Origin: CAWDDA01 sp963813345
GTDB taxonomy: Bacteria > Acidobacteriota > Blastocatellia > RBC074
Length of the DNA: 64,000 nt
NCBI GenBank assembly: GCA_963813345.1
Contig: CAWEYR010000026.1
Location: forward strand, 124,001 to 188,000
Reading direction: 5' to 3'
In this document: positions 28,254 to 36,783 of the stretch, piece by piece
Position numbering within the stretch: the first letter of the stretch is position 1
Layout: every line of letters begins with the position of its first letter
Made by a program: the position numbers and the translations under genes
The notes under the pieces: model-generated
What the model saw: the letters and a program-made list of their open reading frames with translations, nothing else
What the model was told of the DNA's origin: nothing
Database searches by the model: none

Positions 28254-29633
28254 ATGAAACAACTATTGGCTCTGGCAGTTCTTCTCACAATTGCGTCTGG
28301 ACTGCAGTCGCACTCCCGGGAAAAGTCGGGCAGTGATTGGGCAGACTGGCGAGGTCCAACGCGCAACGGCGTCTCATACGAAAAGGGGCTCCCTGAAAGG
28401 TGGTCGCCAAAGGGCGAGAACGTCGTCTGGAAACAGCCGTACGGAGGACGCTCAGCTCCGATCGTGATGAATGGCCGCGTCTTCATGTTCAATTCTGCAG
28501 GAGAAGGCGAAACGATGCAGGAGCGAGTGATCTGCTTCGACGCCAACACTGGCAAGCTTCTCTGGGAGAAGAGATTCAATGTCTACGAAACGGATGTGCC
28601 TCCGCGACGTATCGCCTGGTCTTCGCCGGGTGGTGATCCGTCAACTGGCAATATCTACGTTTTCGGCGCGTGCAACGATTTGACGGCACTTTCGAGCGAT
28701 GGAAAAGTTCTCTGGCAGCGATCGCTGACAGATGAATTTGGCGCGTGGACTACACACGGAGGTCGAACGGTTTCACCGATTGTTGAAGGCGATCTGGTGA
28801 TCATCAGCACGATCATTGATGGATGGGGCGATACGGCCTTGAGACGGCATCGATACTATGCCTTTGACAAGCGAACGGGCGAAACGGTCTGGATCAGCAC
28901 GCCCGGCGGGCGGCCGTTCGACACAACTTATTCGACACCGATTACTGCTACCATCAACGGCACCCGAATGATGATCGCGGGTGCGGGTGATGGCACCGTG
29001 AACGCCTTGAAGGTAGCCACCGGCGAACCGATCTGGAGCTACCCGGTCAGCAAGCGTGGCGTCAATCCGGGTGTCCTGCTCAAAGGGAATATTGCCTACA
29101 TTTCGCATCAGGAAGAGAACCTCGATTCGAGTGAAATGGGTCTACTCGCGGCCGTTGATGCGACTGCAAAAGGACCTATTGGCAAGGATCAGATCAAGTG
29201 GGCGCTCCGGAACGTTCAGCTTGGTCCATCGACTGCCGTCATAGATGGCGATCGTCTCTATCAGGTAGACGCCGGAGCGAACCTGTTCGCTTTCGATGTG
29301 AATTCTGGCAAAGAGCTCTGGAAACACAGCCTGGGAACGATTCAGAAAGCCTCACCCGTTCTCGCCGATGGCAAGCTTTACGTCGGCACTGAGAACGGAA
29401 AATTCTACATTCTGAAGCCGGGGCCGACCGGTGCGCAGATCCTCGATTCCGACGAGCTCGAGGGCGTGGACAAGGTTGATACGAAGACTGTCGTCGGCGA
29501 CGATCTGATTGCTTCAAATGAACAGGTGATTGCCTCGGTAGCCGTATCTCGAGGACGAATCTATCTGGTAACAACCAAGAACATCTATTGCATTGGACCG
29601 AAGCAAGCCGGCGGCACCTCTTCCCCCGATTGA
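28254..29633 (+). CDS. PQQ-like beta-propeller protein (paralog 4), N-terminal propeller part
   Basis: 459 residues: signal peptide, then DWADWRGPTRNGVSYEKGLPERWSP and eight-blade-type repeats (DANTGKLLWEKRF, DKRTGETVWISTP, DVNSGKELWKHSL, LYVGTENGKFYILKPG). The frame ends at 29631-29633 only because of an extra C in the C5 run at 29623-29627. Dropping it continues as SPIEEKPEPAPPA into a proline-rich linker and, after a second one-base correction near 29659-29664, the downstream frame. It is probably one gene of about 746 residues running to 30496. Confidence 0.85.
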   Translation: MKQLLALAVLLTIASGLQSHSREKSGSDWADWRGPTRNGVSYEKGLPERWSPKGENVVWKQPYGGRSAPIVMNGRVFMFNSAGEGETMQERVICFDANTGKLLWEKRFNVYETDVPPRRIAWSSPGGDPSTGNIYVFGACNDLTALSSDGKVLWQRSLTDEFGAWTTHGGRTVSPIVEGDLVIISTIIDGWGDTALRRHRYYAFDKRTGETVWISTPGGRPFDTTYSTPITATINGTRMMIAGAGDGTVNALKVATGEPIWSYPVSKRGVNPGVLLKGNIAYISHQEENLDSSEMGLLAAVDATAKGPIGKDQIKWALRNVQLGPSTAVIDGDRLYQVDAGANLFAFDVNSGKELWKHSLGTIQKASPVLADGKLYVGTENGKFYILKPGPTGAQILDSDELEGVDKVDTKTVVGDDLIASNEQVIASVAVSRGRIYLVTTKNIYCIGPKQAGGTSSPD

Positions 29634-30496
29634 AGAAAAGCCCGAACCAGCCCCGCCAGCGCGCTGTTCCGGCAGCGGTGCAGGTTGTTCCGGCAGACGT
29701 AGTGATCAAGCCAGGCGGAGTAGTTAACGTGAAGGTCCGCCTTTTTGATGATCATGGCCGTTTCATCCGCGAAGAACCTTCTCCGGCACTGACGCTGGAA
29801 GGACTCAAGGGAAGCATAGCGGCGAGCGCATTCACGGCTGCTCCCGAACGAATTGGACAGGCAGGAACGATCAAGGCTACCGTTGGAACTTTGAGTGGAG
29901 TTTCTCGAGTGCGAGTGATTCCGGGAATCCCGTTCACGGAAGACTTCAGCAGCTATGCGATTGACGCCGGACCAACTCATTGGCTCAACACGACGGGCAA
30001 GTACATGGTGCGCGAAGTCGATGGTGACAAAGTGCTGGTGAAAAGGGCTGATCTTCCGCCGTTCAAGCGCACGCGTTCGTTCATTAGTCCCGCCGATTGG
30101 GCGAACTACACTGTCGAAGTGGATGTCAAGGCGATCGAAAAGCGACGGCAGATGGGAGACCCGGGCATCGTCGCGCAAAGATACGAACTCGTGCTTTTCG
30201 GAAACAGTCAGCGACTCGAGCTTCAATCGTGGCAGATTGAACCTTCGCGGACTGCAAAGGTCCCCTTCAAATGGCTCCCCGACACGTGGTATCGATTGAA
30301 ACTTCAGGTCGAAAACCTGCCGGATGGAAAAGTAAGAGCACGTGGGAAAGCGTGGCCCCGAAGCGAAGCGGAGCCGGCTGCCTGGACCGTTGAAAGGGTC
30401 GATCCCATCGGCAATCGGAATGGAGCAGCAGGCATCTTTGCTGATTCGCCGAATGAGATATTTTTCGATAATATAAAGATTACACCGAGTAAGTGA
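29588..30496 (+). CDS. C-terminal Ig-like plus LamG/concanavalin-like part of paralog 4
   Basis: True coding begins about 29665 (AVPAAVQVVPADVVIKPGG); the first 25 codons of the open frame are out of phase with the real protein. It contains a bacterial Ig-like domain (VVIKPGGVVNVKVRLFDDHGRFI to GVSRVRVIPG) and then a beta-sandwich of the LamG/3-keto-disaccharide-hydrolase type (FTEDFSSYAIDAGPTHWLNTTGKYMV, then DTWYRLKLQVENLPDGKV, ending EIFFDNIKIT). There is no signal peptide of its own, which supports fusion to the propeller upstream. Carbohydrate binding is plausible but unproven. Confidence 0.75.
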   Translation: MHWTEASRRHLFPRLKKSPNQPRQRAVPAAVQVVPADVVIKPGGVVNVKVRLFDDHGRFIREEPSPALTLEGLKGSIAASAFTAAPERIGQAGTIKATVGTLSGVSRVRVIPGIPFTEDFSSYAIDAGPTHWLNTTGKYMVREVDGDKVLVKRADLPPFKRTRSFISPADWANYTVEVDVKAIEKRRQMGDPGIVAQRYELVLFGNSQRLELQSWQIEPSRTAKVPFKWLPDTWYRLKLQVENLPDGKVRARGKAWPRSEAEPAAWTVERVDPIGNRNGAAGIFADSPNEIFFDNIKITPSK

Positions 30497-30544
30497 TGAG
30501 TACGTTGAACGAGTACAATCGTTACGCTCTACAAGGATTGAATC

Positions 30545-31837
30545 ATGAATCTCAAGAAGTCTCTGTTAGTTCTAGCCGCGATCGCGATCAGTGTTTGCGG
30601 ATTCTGGTCGCTTGACCGCGTACGCGCATCCGATCCTGCAACTTCCGACTGGCCAATGTGGGGAGGAACGCCCGACCGGAACATGGTTTCGAACATCAAG
30701 GGGCTTCCGATCTCGTGGGACGTCGAAAAGAAGAAGAACATCAAATGGGTGGCGGCACTTGGCTCACAGAGCTACGGCAACCCCGTTGTTGCGGGCGGAG
30801 TGGTCTACGCTGGCACGAACAACGAAGCTCTTCGCGATCCAAAGCAGGCCGGGGATCGCGGTGTGCTCATGGCCTTTCGTGAATCTGACGGTGAATTTCT
30901 CTGGCAGCACACCAATGAAAAGATGGCGGCTGGTCGCGTCAACGACTGGCCGTTTCAGGGTGTTTGCTCGTCACCGCTGATTGAAGGTGAAAAGCTCTAC
31001 TATGTTTCGAACCGTTGCGAGGTTGTCTGTCTGGACACAAAAGGATTTCGCGACGACGAGAATGATGGGCCGATCAAGGATGAGAAACTTACCGCGAAGG
31101 TCGATGCGGACGTTATGTGGAAGTTTGACATGGTCGAAGAAGTCGGAGCGCACCCGCATAACATGGCCAACTCATCGCCTGTAGCGTACGGTGACCTGCT
31201 CTTCATCTGCACATCGAACGGACAGGACGAAAGCCACGTCAATGTGCCTTCGCCCAAGGCGCCATCAATAATCGCGATCAACAAGAATACGGGAAAGCTG
31301 GTCTGGGAAGACAACTCGGTCGGCGAGAAGGTTCTTCACGGGCAGTGGTCACCGCCGACAGTTGCAAAGATTGGTGACACAGTTCAGGTGATACACGGCC
31401 AGGGAGACGGCTGGATTCGCGGTTACGAAGCCCTGACAGGAAAGAAACTCTGGGAGTTCGACACGAATCCCAAGGATTCGGTCTGGCCGAAGACACGGAA
31501 CGAGATGATCTCGACGCCGGTCGTCTGGGAAGGCAAGATATACGTTGCGAACGGCCAGGATCCCGAGCACGGTGAAGGCATCGGCCACCTCTACTGCATC
31601 GATCCGACCAAGCGCGGAGATATCACCAAGACTGGTCTCGGTGTGGCACTACGACAAGATCCGCCGCTCGATCTCTACCGGGGCCGTGCTGGATGGGCTG
31701 GTCTATTACGCGGACTTCAGCGGTTTTCTGCATTGCCTGGATGCGAAGACAGGTCAGGCCTATTGGGTGCACGATATGTTTGCGGCGGTCTGGGGCTCAC
31801 CGCTCGTGGCGGATGGCAAGGTCTACCTTGGCGATGA
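30545..31837 (+). CDS. PQQ-like beta-propeller protein (paralog 5), main part
   Basis: Signal peptide (LLVLAAIAISVCGFWSLDRVRA), then DWPMWGGTPDRNMVSNIKGLP and propeller blades including AINKNTGKLVWEDNS and GYEALTGKKLWEFDT. This is a subtype with GGTPDRN and AHPHNMANSSP. The true frame ends at the GG of 31640-31641, where an extra G shifts it; the last 65 residues (after DITKTG) are out of phase. Corrected, the sequence reads KTGLVWHYDKIRRSIST and continues to 32030, giving about 494 residues. Confidence 0.86.
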   Translation: MNLKKSLLVLAAIAISVCGFWSLDRVRASDPATSDWPMWGGTPDRNMVSNIKGLPISWDVEKKKNIKWVAALGSQSYGNPVVAGGVVYAGTNNEALRDPKQAGDRGVLMAFRESDGEFLWQHTNEKMAAGRVNDWPFQGVCSSPLIEGEKLYYVSNRCEVVCLDTKGFRDDENDGPIKDEKLTAKVDADVMWKFDMVEEVGAHPHNMANSSPVAYGDLLFICTSNGQDESHVNVPSPKAPSIIAINKNTGKLVWEDNSVGEKVLHGQWSPPTVAKIGDTVQVIHGQGDGWIRGYEALTGKKLWEFDTNPKDSVWPKTRNEMISTPVVWEGKIYVANGQDPEHGEGIGHLYCIDPTKRGDITKTGLGVALRQDPPLDLYRGRAGWAGLLRGLQRFSALPGCEDRSGLLGARYVCGGLGLTARGGWQGLPWR

Positions 31838-32030
31838 GGACGGTGATATCGCGATCCTTCAGACGGGAAAGGTGAAGAAGGTAATCGCCGAGATCAATAT
31901 GGGAAGCTCGGTCTATTCGACTCCTGTACCGGCGAATGGCGCGCTCTACATCATGAATCGGAATCAACTGATTGCGATTGGGTCGGGCGCCACGGCGGCT
32001 CCAGCGAAGGCAAGCACTACGTCGCGCTAA
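31640..32030 (+). CDS. C-terminal piece of beta-propeller paralog 5
   Basis: Last blades of the preceding gene in the +1 frame: VWHYDKIRRSISTGAVLDG, FLHCLDAKTGQAYWVHDMFAAVWGSPLVADGKVYLGDEDGDI and ALYIMNRNQLIAIGSG. It has no start or signal of its own. Together with the upstream part it makes a complete propeller, so a one-base insertion near 31640 is the only defect. Confidence 0.82.
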
Positions 32031-32074
32031 CACATTTTAGTAACGCTTAGAACCCGCAGAAGAAATCCGTCCGA

Positions 32075-32899
32075 ATGCAAGCTGCCCCGCTGATCTACGA
32101 TTCGGCTGAGCGAAGATGGCCGATCGTCTACGAGTTTACTGAGCTGGTACGCTACCGCGAGCTTCTTTACCAGCTGATTTCGCGCAACATCAAGACGCGA
32201 TACAAGCGTTCCGCGCTTGGTATCGTTTGGACAATGGTCCATCCGTTGATGATGATGGTTGTTTTGACGCTTGCCTTCGCCAACGTCTGGAGGGTGACGG
32301 TCCCGAATTTTGCTGTTTACGTACTATCAGGACTGTTGCTCTGGAACTTCTTTTCTCAGACGACGAATTCGGCGATGAGCGAGCTGCTCTGGGGCAGCAC
32401 TCTTCTTCATCGTATCTACATACCCCGGGGCATCTTTGCTGCATCCGCGCTTGGAACCAGTCTTGTCAACCTGGCACTCTCGCTGCCGGCGCTGCTCGCG
32501 GTAATGCTCCTCACGGGGGTGAAAATCACTCCCGCCCTGCTTTTCGTGCCGATCGCAATTCTTCTGACATCGGCCTTTGTGATGGGAGTAGGCCTGCTTT
32601 TGTCGACGCTGGTCGTCTACTTTGCAGATGTCTATGAGATGTTTCAGATCCTTCTGATGTCGTGGTTCTATTTGCAACCGATCATGTATCCGATCTCTAT
32701 CATTCCGGAGTCGATGCGCTGGTTGATTACAATAAATCCGATCTACCATTTCCTGGTGATCTTCAGGACACCCATTTACGATGGTCGATTGGCATCAGCT
32801 CGAGAGATCGGGATAGCTTTAGCGATTGGGGTTGGAACTCTGGTTGCCGGCTGGCTGACATTCACGCGCAAGGCGGATGAGCTGGCATATCGGGTTTGA
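32075..32899 (+). CDS. ABC-2 type polysaccharide export permease
   Basis: 274 residues with six hydrophobic helices. It belongs to the Wzm/TagG family of ABC-2 permeases: YRELLYQLISRNIKTRYKRSALGIVWTMVHPLMMMVVLTLAF is the typical N-terminal cytoplasmic helix and first membrane segment, and WFYLQPIMYPISIIPE followed by NPIYHFLVIFRTPIYDG is the typical C-terminal half. It exports undecaprenyl-linked surface glycan with the ATPase encoded 9 bases downstream. No glycosyltransferases are adjacent, so the polymer is unknown. Confidence 0.92.
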   Translation: MQAAPLIYDSAERRWPIVYEFTELVRYRELLYQLISRNIKTRYKRSALGIVWTMVHPLMMMVVLTLAFANVWRVTVPNFAVYVLSGLLLWNFFSQTTNSAMSELLWGSTLLHRIYIPRGIFAASALGTSLVNLALSLPALLAVMLLTGVKITPALLFVPIAILLTSAFVMGVGLLLSTLVVYFADVYEMFQILLMSWFYLQPIMYPISIIPESMRWLITINPIYHFLVIFRTPIYDGRLASAREIGIALAIGVGTLVAGWLTFTRKADELAYRV

Positions 32900-32908
32900 G
32901 GTGAAAGG

Positions 32909-33643
32909 TTGCAGAGCGCAGTTGTCCGCGTAGAGAACGTATCGGTCAGATACCGCGTACCTCACGAAAGAATCAGCACATTCAAGGAATATGCCATCCG
33001 CGCATTACAGCGCAGGGTGACCTACGACGAGTTCTTTGCGCTTCGCGATGTCACACTCGAGGTGAGCGCCGGTGAGGTGTTTGGCGTGATCGGGCGCAAC
33101 GGAGCCGGCAAGAGCACGCTGCTCAGGGTGATCTCTCAGGTCATGAAGCCTTCGAGCGGACGCATATGGCGGCAAGGAAGCGTGGCGCCGTTGCTCGAGC
33201 TCGGCGCAGGGTTCCATCCCGAGCTCACTGGTCGTGAAAACGTTTTCCTGAATGGCGCACTTCTGGGGCACTCGCGTGAAGAGATGCGGAATCGTTTTGA
33301 CGAAATCGTTGATTTTGCAGAACTTGAGAATTTCATCGATACGCCGATTCGAAACTACTCGAGTGGTATGCAGGCGCGACTCGGTTTTGCAGTCGCAACT
33401 GCGGTGCAACCCGAGATTCTGATAGTGGACGAGGTCCTGTCCGTGGGGGACGAACGATTCCAGGAAAAGTGCACCGCGCGGATCGAAGAGTTTCAGCGAA
33501 ACGGCGCGACGATACTTCTGGTGTCGCACCAGGCAAAACTCGTGGAAGAATTGTGCAACCGGGCGGTTTGGCTCGATGGTGGACGAGCACAGGCAATCGG
33601 ACCCGCGCGAGAAGTCGTTCAACGGTATCAGGAAGGGATGTAG
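32909..33643 (+). CDS. ABC transporter ATP-binding protein for polysaccharide export
   Basis: 244 residues of the Wzt/TagH type without the C-terminal carbohydrate-binding domain. Walker A GRNGAGKSTLL near 60, the family-typical LLELGAGFHPELTGRENVFLNGALLG near 95-120, signature YSSGMQARLGFA, Walker B ILIVDEVLSVGD, and switch histidine LLVSHQ. Start TTG 32909, preceded by AGGTGAAAGG. It pairs with the permease immediately upstream. The lack of a Wzt C-terminal domain suggests chain-length-independent export, an inference from family knowledge. Confidence 0.92.
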   Translation: MQSAVVRVENVSVRYRVPHERISTFKEYAIRALQRRVTYDEFFALRDVTLEVSAGEVFGVIGRNGAGKSTLLRVISQVMKPSSGRIWRQGSVAPLLELGAGFHPELTGRENVFLNGALLGHSREEMRNRFDEIVDFAELENFIDTPIRNYSSGMQARLGFAVATAVQPEILIVDEVLSVGDERFQEKCTARIEEFQRNGATILLVSHQAKLVEELCNRAVWLDGGRAQAIGPAREVVQRYQEGM

Positions 33644-33808
33644 GGGGAGGGGGAGGAAGAATGTCACCGCAGAGAGTCGTGAGATGTAGACGCAGTTAGT
33701 ACATGCTTAGACGAGGCAGAGAAATCGAAAGCAACATACTTGCATCTGTATTCTCTGCGCTCTTCTACTGACTCTCTGCGTTGACTTCTTCCTCCCCCTG
33801 CCCCTTCT
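33641..33808. repeat. Palindromic element, class E (CTCTGCG type)
   Basis: Outer arms AGGGGGAGGGGGAGGAAGA (33642-33661) and TCTTCCTCCCCCTGCCCCT (33787-33806). Inside, CGCAGAGAGTC (33669-33679) pairs with GACTCTCTGCG (33770-33780). It starts right at the ATPase stop codon and ends before the rpsO promoter region. Confidence 0.85.
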
Positions 33809-33827
33809 AACCGTTGCAGCGCTTTCC

Positions 33828-33857
33828 TTTACACGCCAAGCGCGGTTGTGTTAGGCT
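33828..33857 (+). promoter_or_regulatory. Putative promoter of rpsO-pnp
   Basis: TTTACA (33828-33833), an 18-base spacer and TAGGCT (33852-33857), giving a leader of about 80 bases before rpsO. The -10 match is partial (first, second and last bases). Confidence 0.3.
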
Positions 33858-33942
33858 GTTGTTTGCTTCGAAGTATCATAGAAAGACACGAGCTGGTATT
33901 GCTCTGGGCGTACCGGTTCTTGAGAGGAAGTCAGGTAGAGGA

Positions 33943-34212
33943 ATGTCGTTAGCGAAAGAGGCAAAGGCTGATATTATCAGCAATTACAAGGTTCACGATA
34001 CCGACACAGGATCGCCCGAAGTTCAGGTAGCAATTCTCACGCAGCGGATCAACGAGCTTACGCTCCACTTCAGAACACACGTCAAGGACAATCATTCAAG
34101 ACGCGGGTTGCTCAAGATGGTGAGCCAGCGAAGAAGTCTGCTCGATTATCTGAAGCGGCGTGACATTAACCGGTATCACGACGTAATTAATCGACTGGGT
34201 ATTCGACGATAG
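33943..34212 (+). CDS. rpsO: 30S ribosomal protein S15
   Basis: 89 residues, the same length as E. coli S15. It binds the central domain of 16S rRNA early in 30S assembly. The start ATG 33943 (MSLAKEAKADIISNYKVHD) matches the family; upstream in-frame codons are non-coding. Hallmarks: HDTDTGSPEVQVAILTQRINELT, HFRTHVKDNHSRRGLLKMVSQRRSLLDYLK and C-terminal YHDVINRLGIRR. It is followed by pnp, the classic rpsO-pnp pair; in E. coli the two are cotranscribed and processed between the genes. Confidence 0.98.
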   Translation: MSLAKEAKADIISNYKVHDTDTGSPEVQVAILTQRINELTLHFRTHVKDNHSRRGLLKMVSQRRSLLDYLKRRDINRYHDVINRLGIRR

Positions 34213-34224
34213 TTTGGTTTGGGT

Positions 34225-34250
34225 GGCGCGTACCAATTTGGTACTGCGCC
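34225..34250 (+). terminator. Hairpin after rpsO
   Basis: GGCGCGTACCAATTTGGTAC followed by TGCGCC folds into a stem of about 11 pairs with one bulge, 12 bases past the rpsO stop. There is no T-run, so it is either a weak terminator or an RNA stability/processing hairpin in the rpsO-pnp spacer. Confidence 0.4.
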
Positions 34251-34431
34251 CCTCGTCTACTGCGGCCGAACGTGACGGCATCTGCAACGAAGCTCGTACA
34301 TAGCAAAGTATGAAGCTACCTCAGCGCCATCACCCGTGTAGGCTGTGTCGAGCGCGAGCGTGATTGTTTATCTCACTCAGTTAGCACCGAAACTCAGTAC
34401 ACAAGCATTGAATCGAAGCCTCGGCGAAGCT

Positions 34432-34452
34432 TTCTCGACGTCGTGTCGAGAA
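34432..34452 (+). promoter_or_regulatory. Perfect hairpin in the pnp leader
   Basis: TTCTCGAC-GTCGT-GTCGAGAA: eight perfect pairs and a 5-base loop, 66 bases before the pnp start, in a 306-base rpsO-pnp spacer. In E. coli a leader hairpin is cut by RNase III in pnp autoregulation; this could be the counterpart, though it is shorter. Nothing else is recognised in the spacer. Confidence 0.35.
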
Positions 34453-34518
34453 TAGCGTTGTGCGGGGTTTCTGCGTTTTCCGGAGAAGGAGAGCGCCCAT
34501 CATGTGGGAGATACAAGG

Positions 34519-36633
34519 ATGTTTTTGAAACAGGCAGTAAATTTAGGCGGTCGTGAGTTCACAATGGAGACTGGCCGCATCGCGAAGCAGGCCGATGGGG
34601 CCGTGCTCGTTCGCCAGGGTGAAACCGTCGTTCTCGTAACTGCCGTCTCGGCTCGCCAACCGCGAGTCGGCGGCGATTTCTTTCCCCTCACGGTTGATTA
34701 CCGCGAGTATGGATATGCAGCAGGACGGATACCAGGAGGGTACTTCAAACGCGAAGGCCGACCGACAGAGAAGGAAATTCTGACAGCACGATTGACCGAT
34801 CGTCCACTTAGACCACTTTTTCCCGAAGGCTATCGCCACGAAACTCAGATCGTATCGATGGTCATTTCGGCCGATGACGAGCACGATCCGGATGTCCTCG
34901 CGATCACCGGAGCGTCAGCGGCCCTCTACCTTTCAGATATCCCGTTCACAACGCCAATCGGCGGCGTGAGGGTTGGTTTGATCGACGGCAAGTATGTCGT
35001 CAATCCAACGTACGAGCAGCTTCGCCAGTCGCAGCTCAACCTGACTGTTGCCGGAACCGAAGATGCGATCGTAATGGTCGAGGCTGGTGCAAAGCAGGTC
35101 AGCGAAGACGTAATGGTTGAGGCGCTCCTTTTTGCACACGGCGAGGTAAGAAAGCTTTGCCAGCTTCAACAGGCGATGTTTGAATCGCTCAACATCAAGA
35201 AACGGGAGTTCAATCCGCCGGCTGTCAATACCGAACTTCTTCAGGAGCTCGAAGACCGCTACGCTGCCGAGCTTCGCGAGTCTCTTTCGGTTCAGAACAA
35301 GACAAAGATCGAAAGTTATGCTGCGATCGACGATCTCAAAAAGCGTGTGATTGAAAGTTTTCCGGAAGACGACCCGGCAAAACGCCTCGAGGCGGGAGCC
35401 CTCTTCGATCGTCTCAAAGAGCGCATCTTCCGCGACGACATTCTCAACAATCGACGTCGCCCGGATGGCCGTAGATTCTCAGAGATTCGAGCCATCAGCA
35501 GTGAGGTCGGGTGGCTTCCAAGAACTCACGGATCTGCTCTCTTCACGCGCGGTGAGACTCAGGCACTCGTTACTGCAACTCTCGGGACATCGCAGGATGT
35601 GCAGTATCTCGACAACCTCGAGACCGGTGAAACAAAACGCCGGTTCATGCTCAACTACAATTTCCCGCCATTCTCGGTCGGCGAGACGGGACGTGTAGGA
35701 AGCCCCGGCCGACGCGAGATCGGGCACGGCGCCCTTGCGCACCGCGCTCTTGATGCCGTTGTTCCCGGCGAAGATTCCTGGCCCTATATCGTTCGGCTGG
35801 TTTCCGACATCACCGAATCGAACGGATCGTCGTCTATGGCTACAGTCTGCGGAGGCGCACTGGCATTGATGGATGCCGGAGTACCGATCAAGGCTCCAGT
35901 GGCCGGAGTCGCCATGGGACTCGTAAAGGAGGAGAAGAAATACGCTATCCTCACAGACATTGCCGGCGCGGAAGACCATTACGGCGACATGGACTTCAAG
36001 GTGGCCGGGACGCGCGAAGGCATCACCGCGCTTCAGATGGACATCAAGATTACCGGGCTGAATGCCCAGATTCTGGCGGAAGCGCTCGAACAGGCGCGCA
36101 AAGGCCGGATATTCATCCTCGATCGGATGGAGGAGGTAATCGCAGAACCGCGACCAGAGATCAGCCGGTACGCACCCAGAATCCTCAAGATGCAGATTCC
36201 AGTAGACAAGATCCGCGACGTCATCGGGCCTGGTGGCAAGATGATTCGTTCGATCGTCGAGCGCACAGGTGCAAAGATCGATGTTTCGGACGACGGAAGC
36301 ATTTCGATTGCGACGGCAAGCGGTGAAGCTGGCGATCAGGCGATGCAGATCATCAGGGATTTGACCGCTGAAGCCGAACCCGGTAAGAGCTACCTGGGCA
36401 CTGTGACGCGACTCGTCGACTTTGGCGCGTTCGTCGAGATCTTCCCTGGGACTGAAGGCCTGCTCCACATTTCGGAGATCGCCGACTATCGCGTCCGCGA
36501 TGTCCGCGATGAGCTCAAGGAAGGTCAGCAGGTGCTCGTAAAGTGCATCGGCGTTGAAGGCAACAAGATCCGCCTTAGCCGAAAGGCCCTTCTCAAGGAC
36601 GAGCAGAAGACAAAGACGAGCGGGACGAGGTAA
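34519..36633 (+). CDS. pnp: Polyribonucleotide nucleotidyltransferase (PNPase)
   Basis: Phosphorolytic 3'-5' exoribonuclease of the RNA degradosome. 704 residues from ATG 34519 (MFLKQAVNLGGREFTMETGRIAKQADG), which has GGGAGA about 8 bases upstream. Two RNase PH domains are linked by a helical domain; the second carries the catalytic-site GGALALMDAGVPIKAPVAGVAMGL and TDIAGAEDHYGDMDFKVAG. The C-terminus has a KH domain (IGPGGKMIRSIVERTGAKIDVSDDGSI) and an S1 domain (GTVTRLVDFGAFVEIFPGTEGLLHISEI). Complete and intact; cotranscription with rpsO is likely. Confidence 0.98.
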   Translation: MFLKQAVNLGGREFTMETGRIAKQADGAVLVRQGETVVLVTAVSARQPRVGGDFFPLTVDYREYGYAAGRIPGGYFKREGRPTEKEILTARLTDRPLRPLFPEGYRHETQIVSMVISADDEHDPDVLAITGASAALYLSDIPFTTPIGGVRVGLIDGKYVVNPTYEQLRQSQLNLTVAGTEDAIVMVEAGAKQVSEDVMVEALLFAHGEVRKLCQLQQAMFESLNIKKREFNPPAVNTELLQELEDRYAAELRESLSVQNKTKIESYAAIDDLKKRVIESFPEDDPAKRLEAGALFDRLKERIFRDDILNNRRRPDGRRFSEIRAISSEVGWLPRTHGSALFTRGETQALVTATLGTSQDVQYLDNLETGETKRRFMLNYNFPPFSVGETGRVGSPGRREIGHGALAHRALDAVVPGEDSWPYIVRLVSDITESNGSSSMATVCGGALALMDAGVPIKAPVAGVAMGLVKEEKKYAILTDIAGAEDHYGDMDFKVAGTREGITALQMDIKITGLNAQILAEALEQARKGRIFILDRMEEVIAEPRPEISRYAPRILKMQIPVDKIRDVIGPGGKMIRSIVERTGAKIDVSDDGSISIATASGEAGDQAMQIIRDLTAEAEPGKSYLGTVTRLVDFGAFVEIFPGTEGLLHISEIADYRVRDVRDELKEGQQVLVKCIGVEGNKIRLSRKALLKDEQKTKTSGTR

Positions 36634-36638
36634 GAAGA

Positions 36639-36782
36639 AAGGGGTCGGGGGTCAGGGGTCAGGGGTCGGGGTATTGAGTTCAAGCTTTAGCTTGCTCTTT
36701 GTCAATCAAGCTTGCGAAATGCAGCAAGCTAAAGCTTGAACTCAAACCACTGACCCCTGACCCCTGACCCCCGGCCCCTTCT
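36639..36782. repeat. Nested palindrome, class A core with GGGGTCA outer arms
   Basis: Same architecture as 3542-3703: outer GGGGTCGGGGGTCAGGGGTC tandem units and complementary TGACCCC units, around a 23-base perfect inverted repeat (36674-36696 with 36723-36745) that includes GAGTTCAAGCTTTAGCTTG. It fills the gap between the convergent pnp and beta-barrel genes. Confidence 0.92.
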
Positions 36783-36783
36783 C

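Noticed and set aside
30545..32030. PQQ-dependent alcohol dehydrogenase
   Set aside because: The protein has propeller blades but lacks the vicinal cysteine pair and heme motif of true quinoprotein dehydrogenases, and is shorter.
35479..36468. 329-codon minus-strand open frame inside pnp
   Set aside because: Fully antisense to conserved PNPase domains; its translation shows no family pattern.
36639..36782. CRISPR-like tandem units (GGGGTCA repeats)
   Set aside because: Units are contiguous, not separated by unique spacers, and are mirrored as an inverted repeat; no cas genes.
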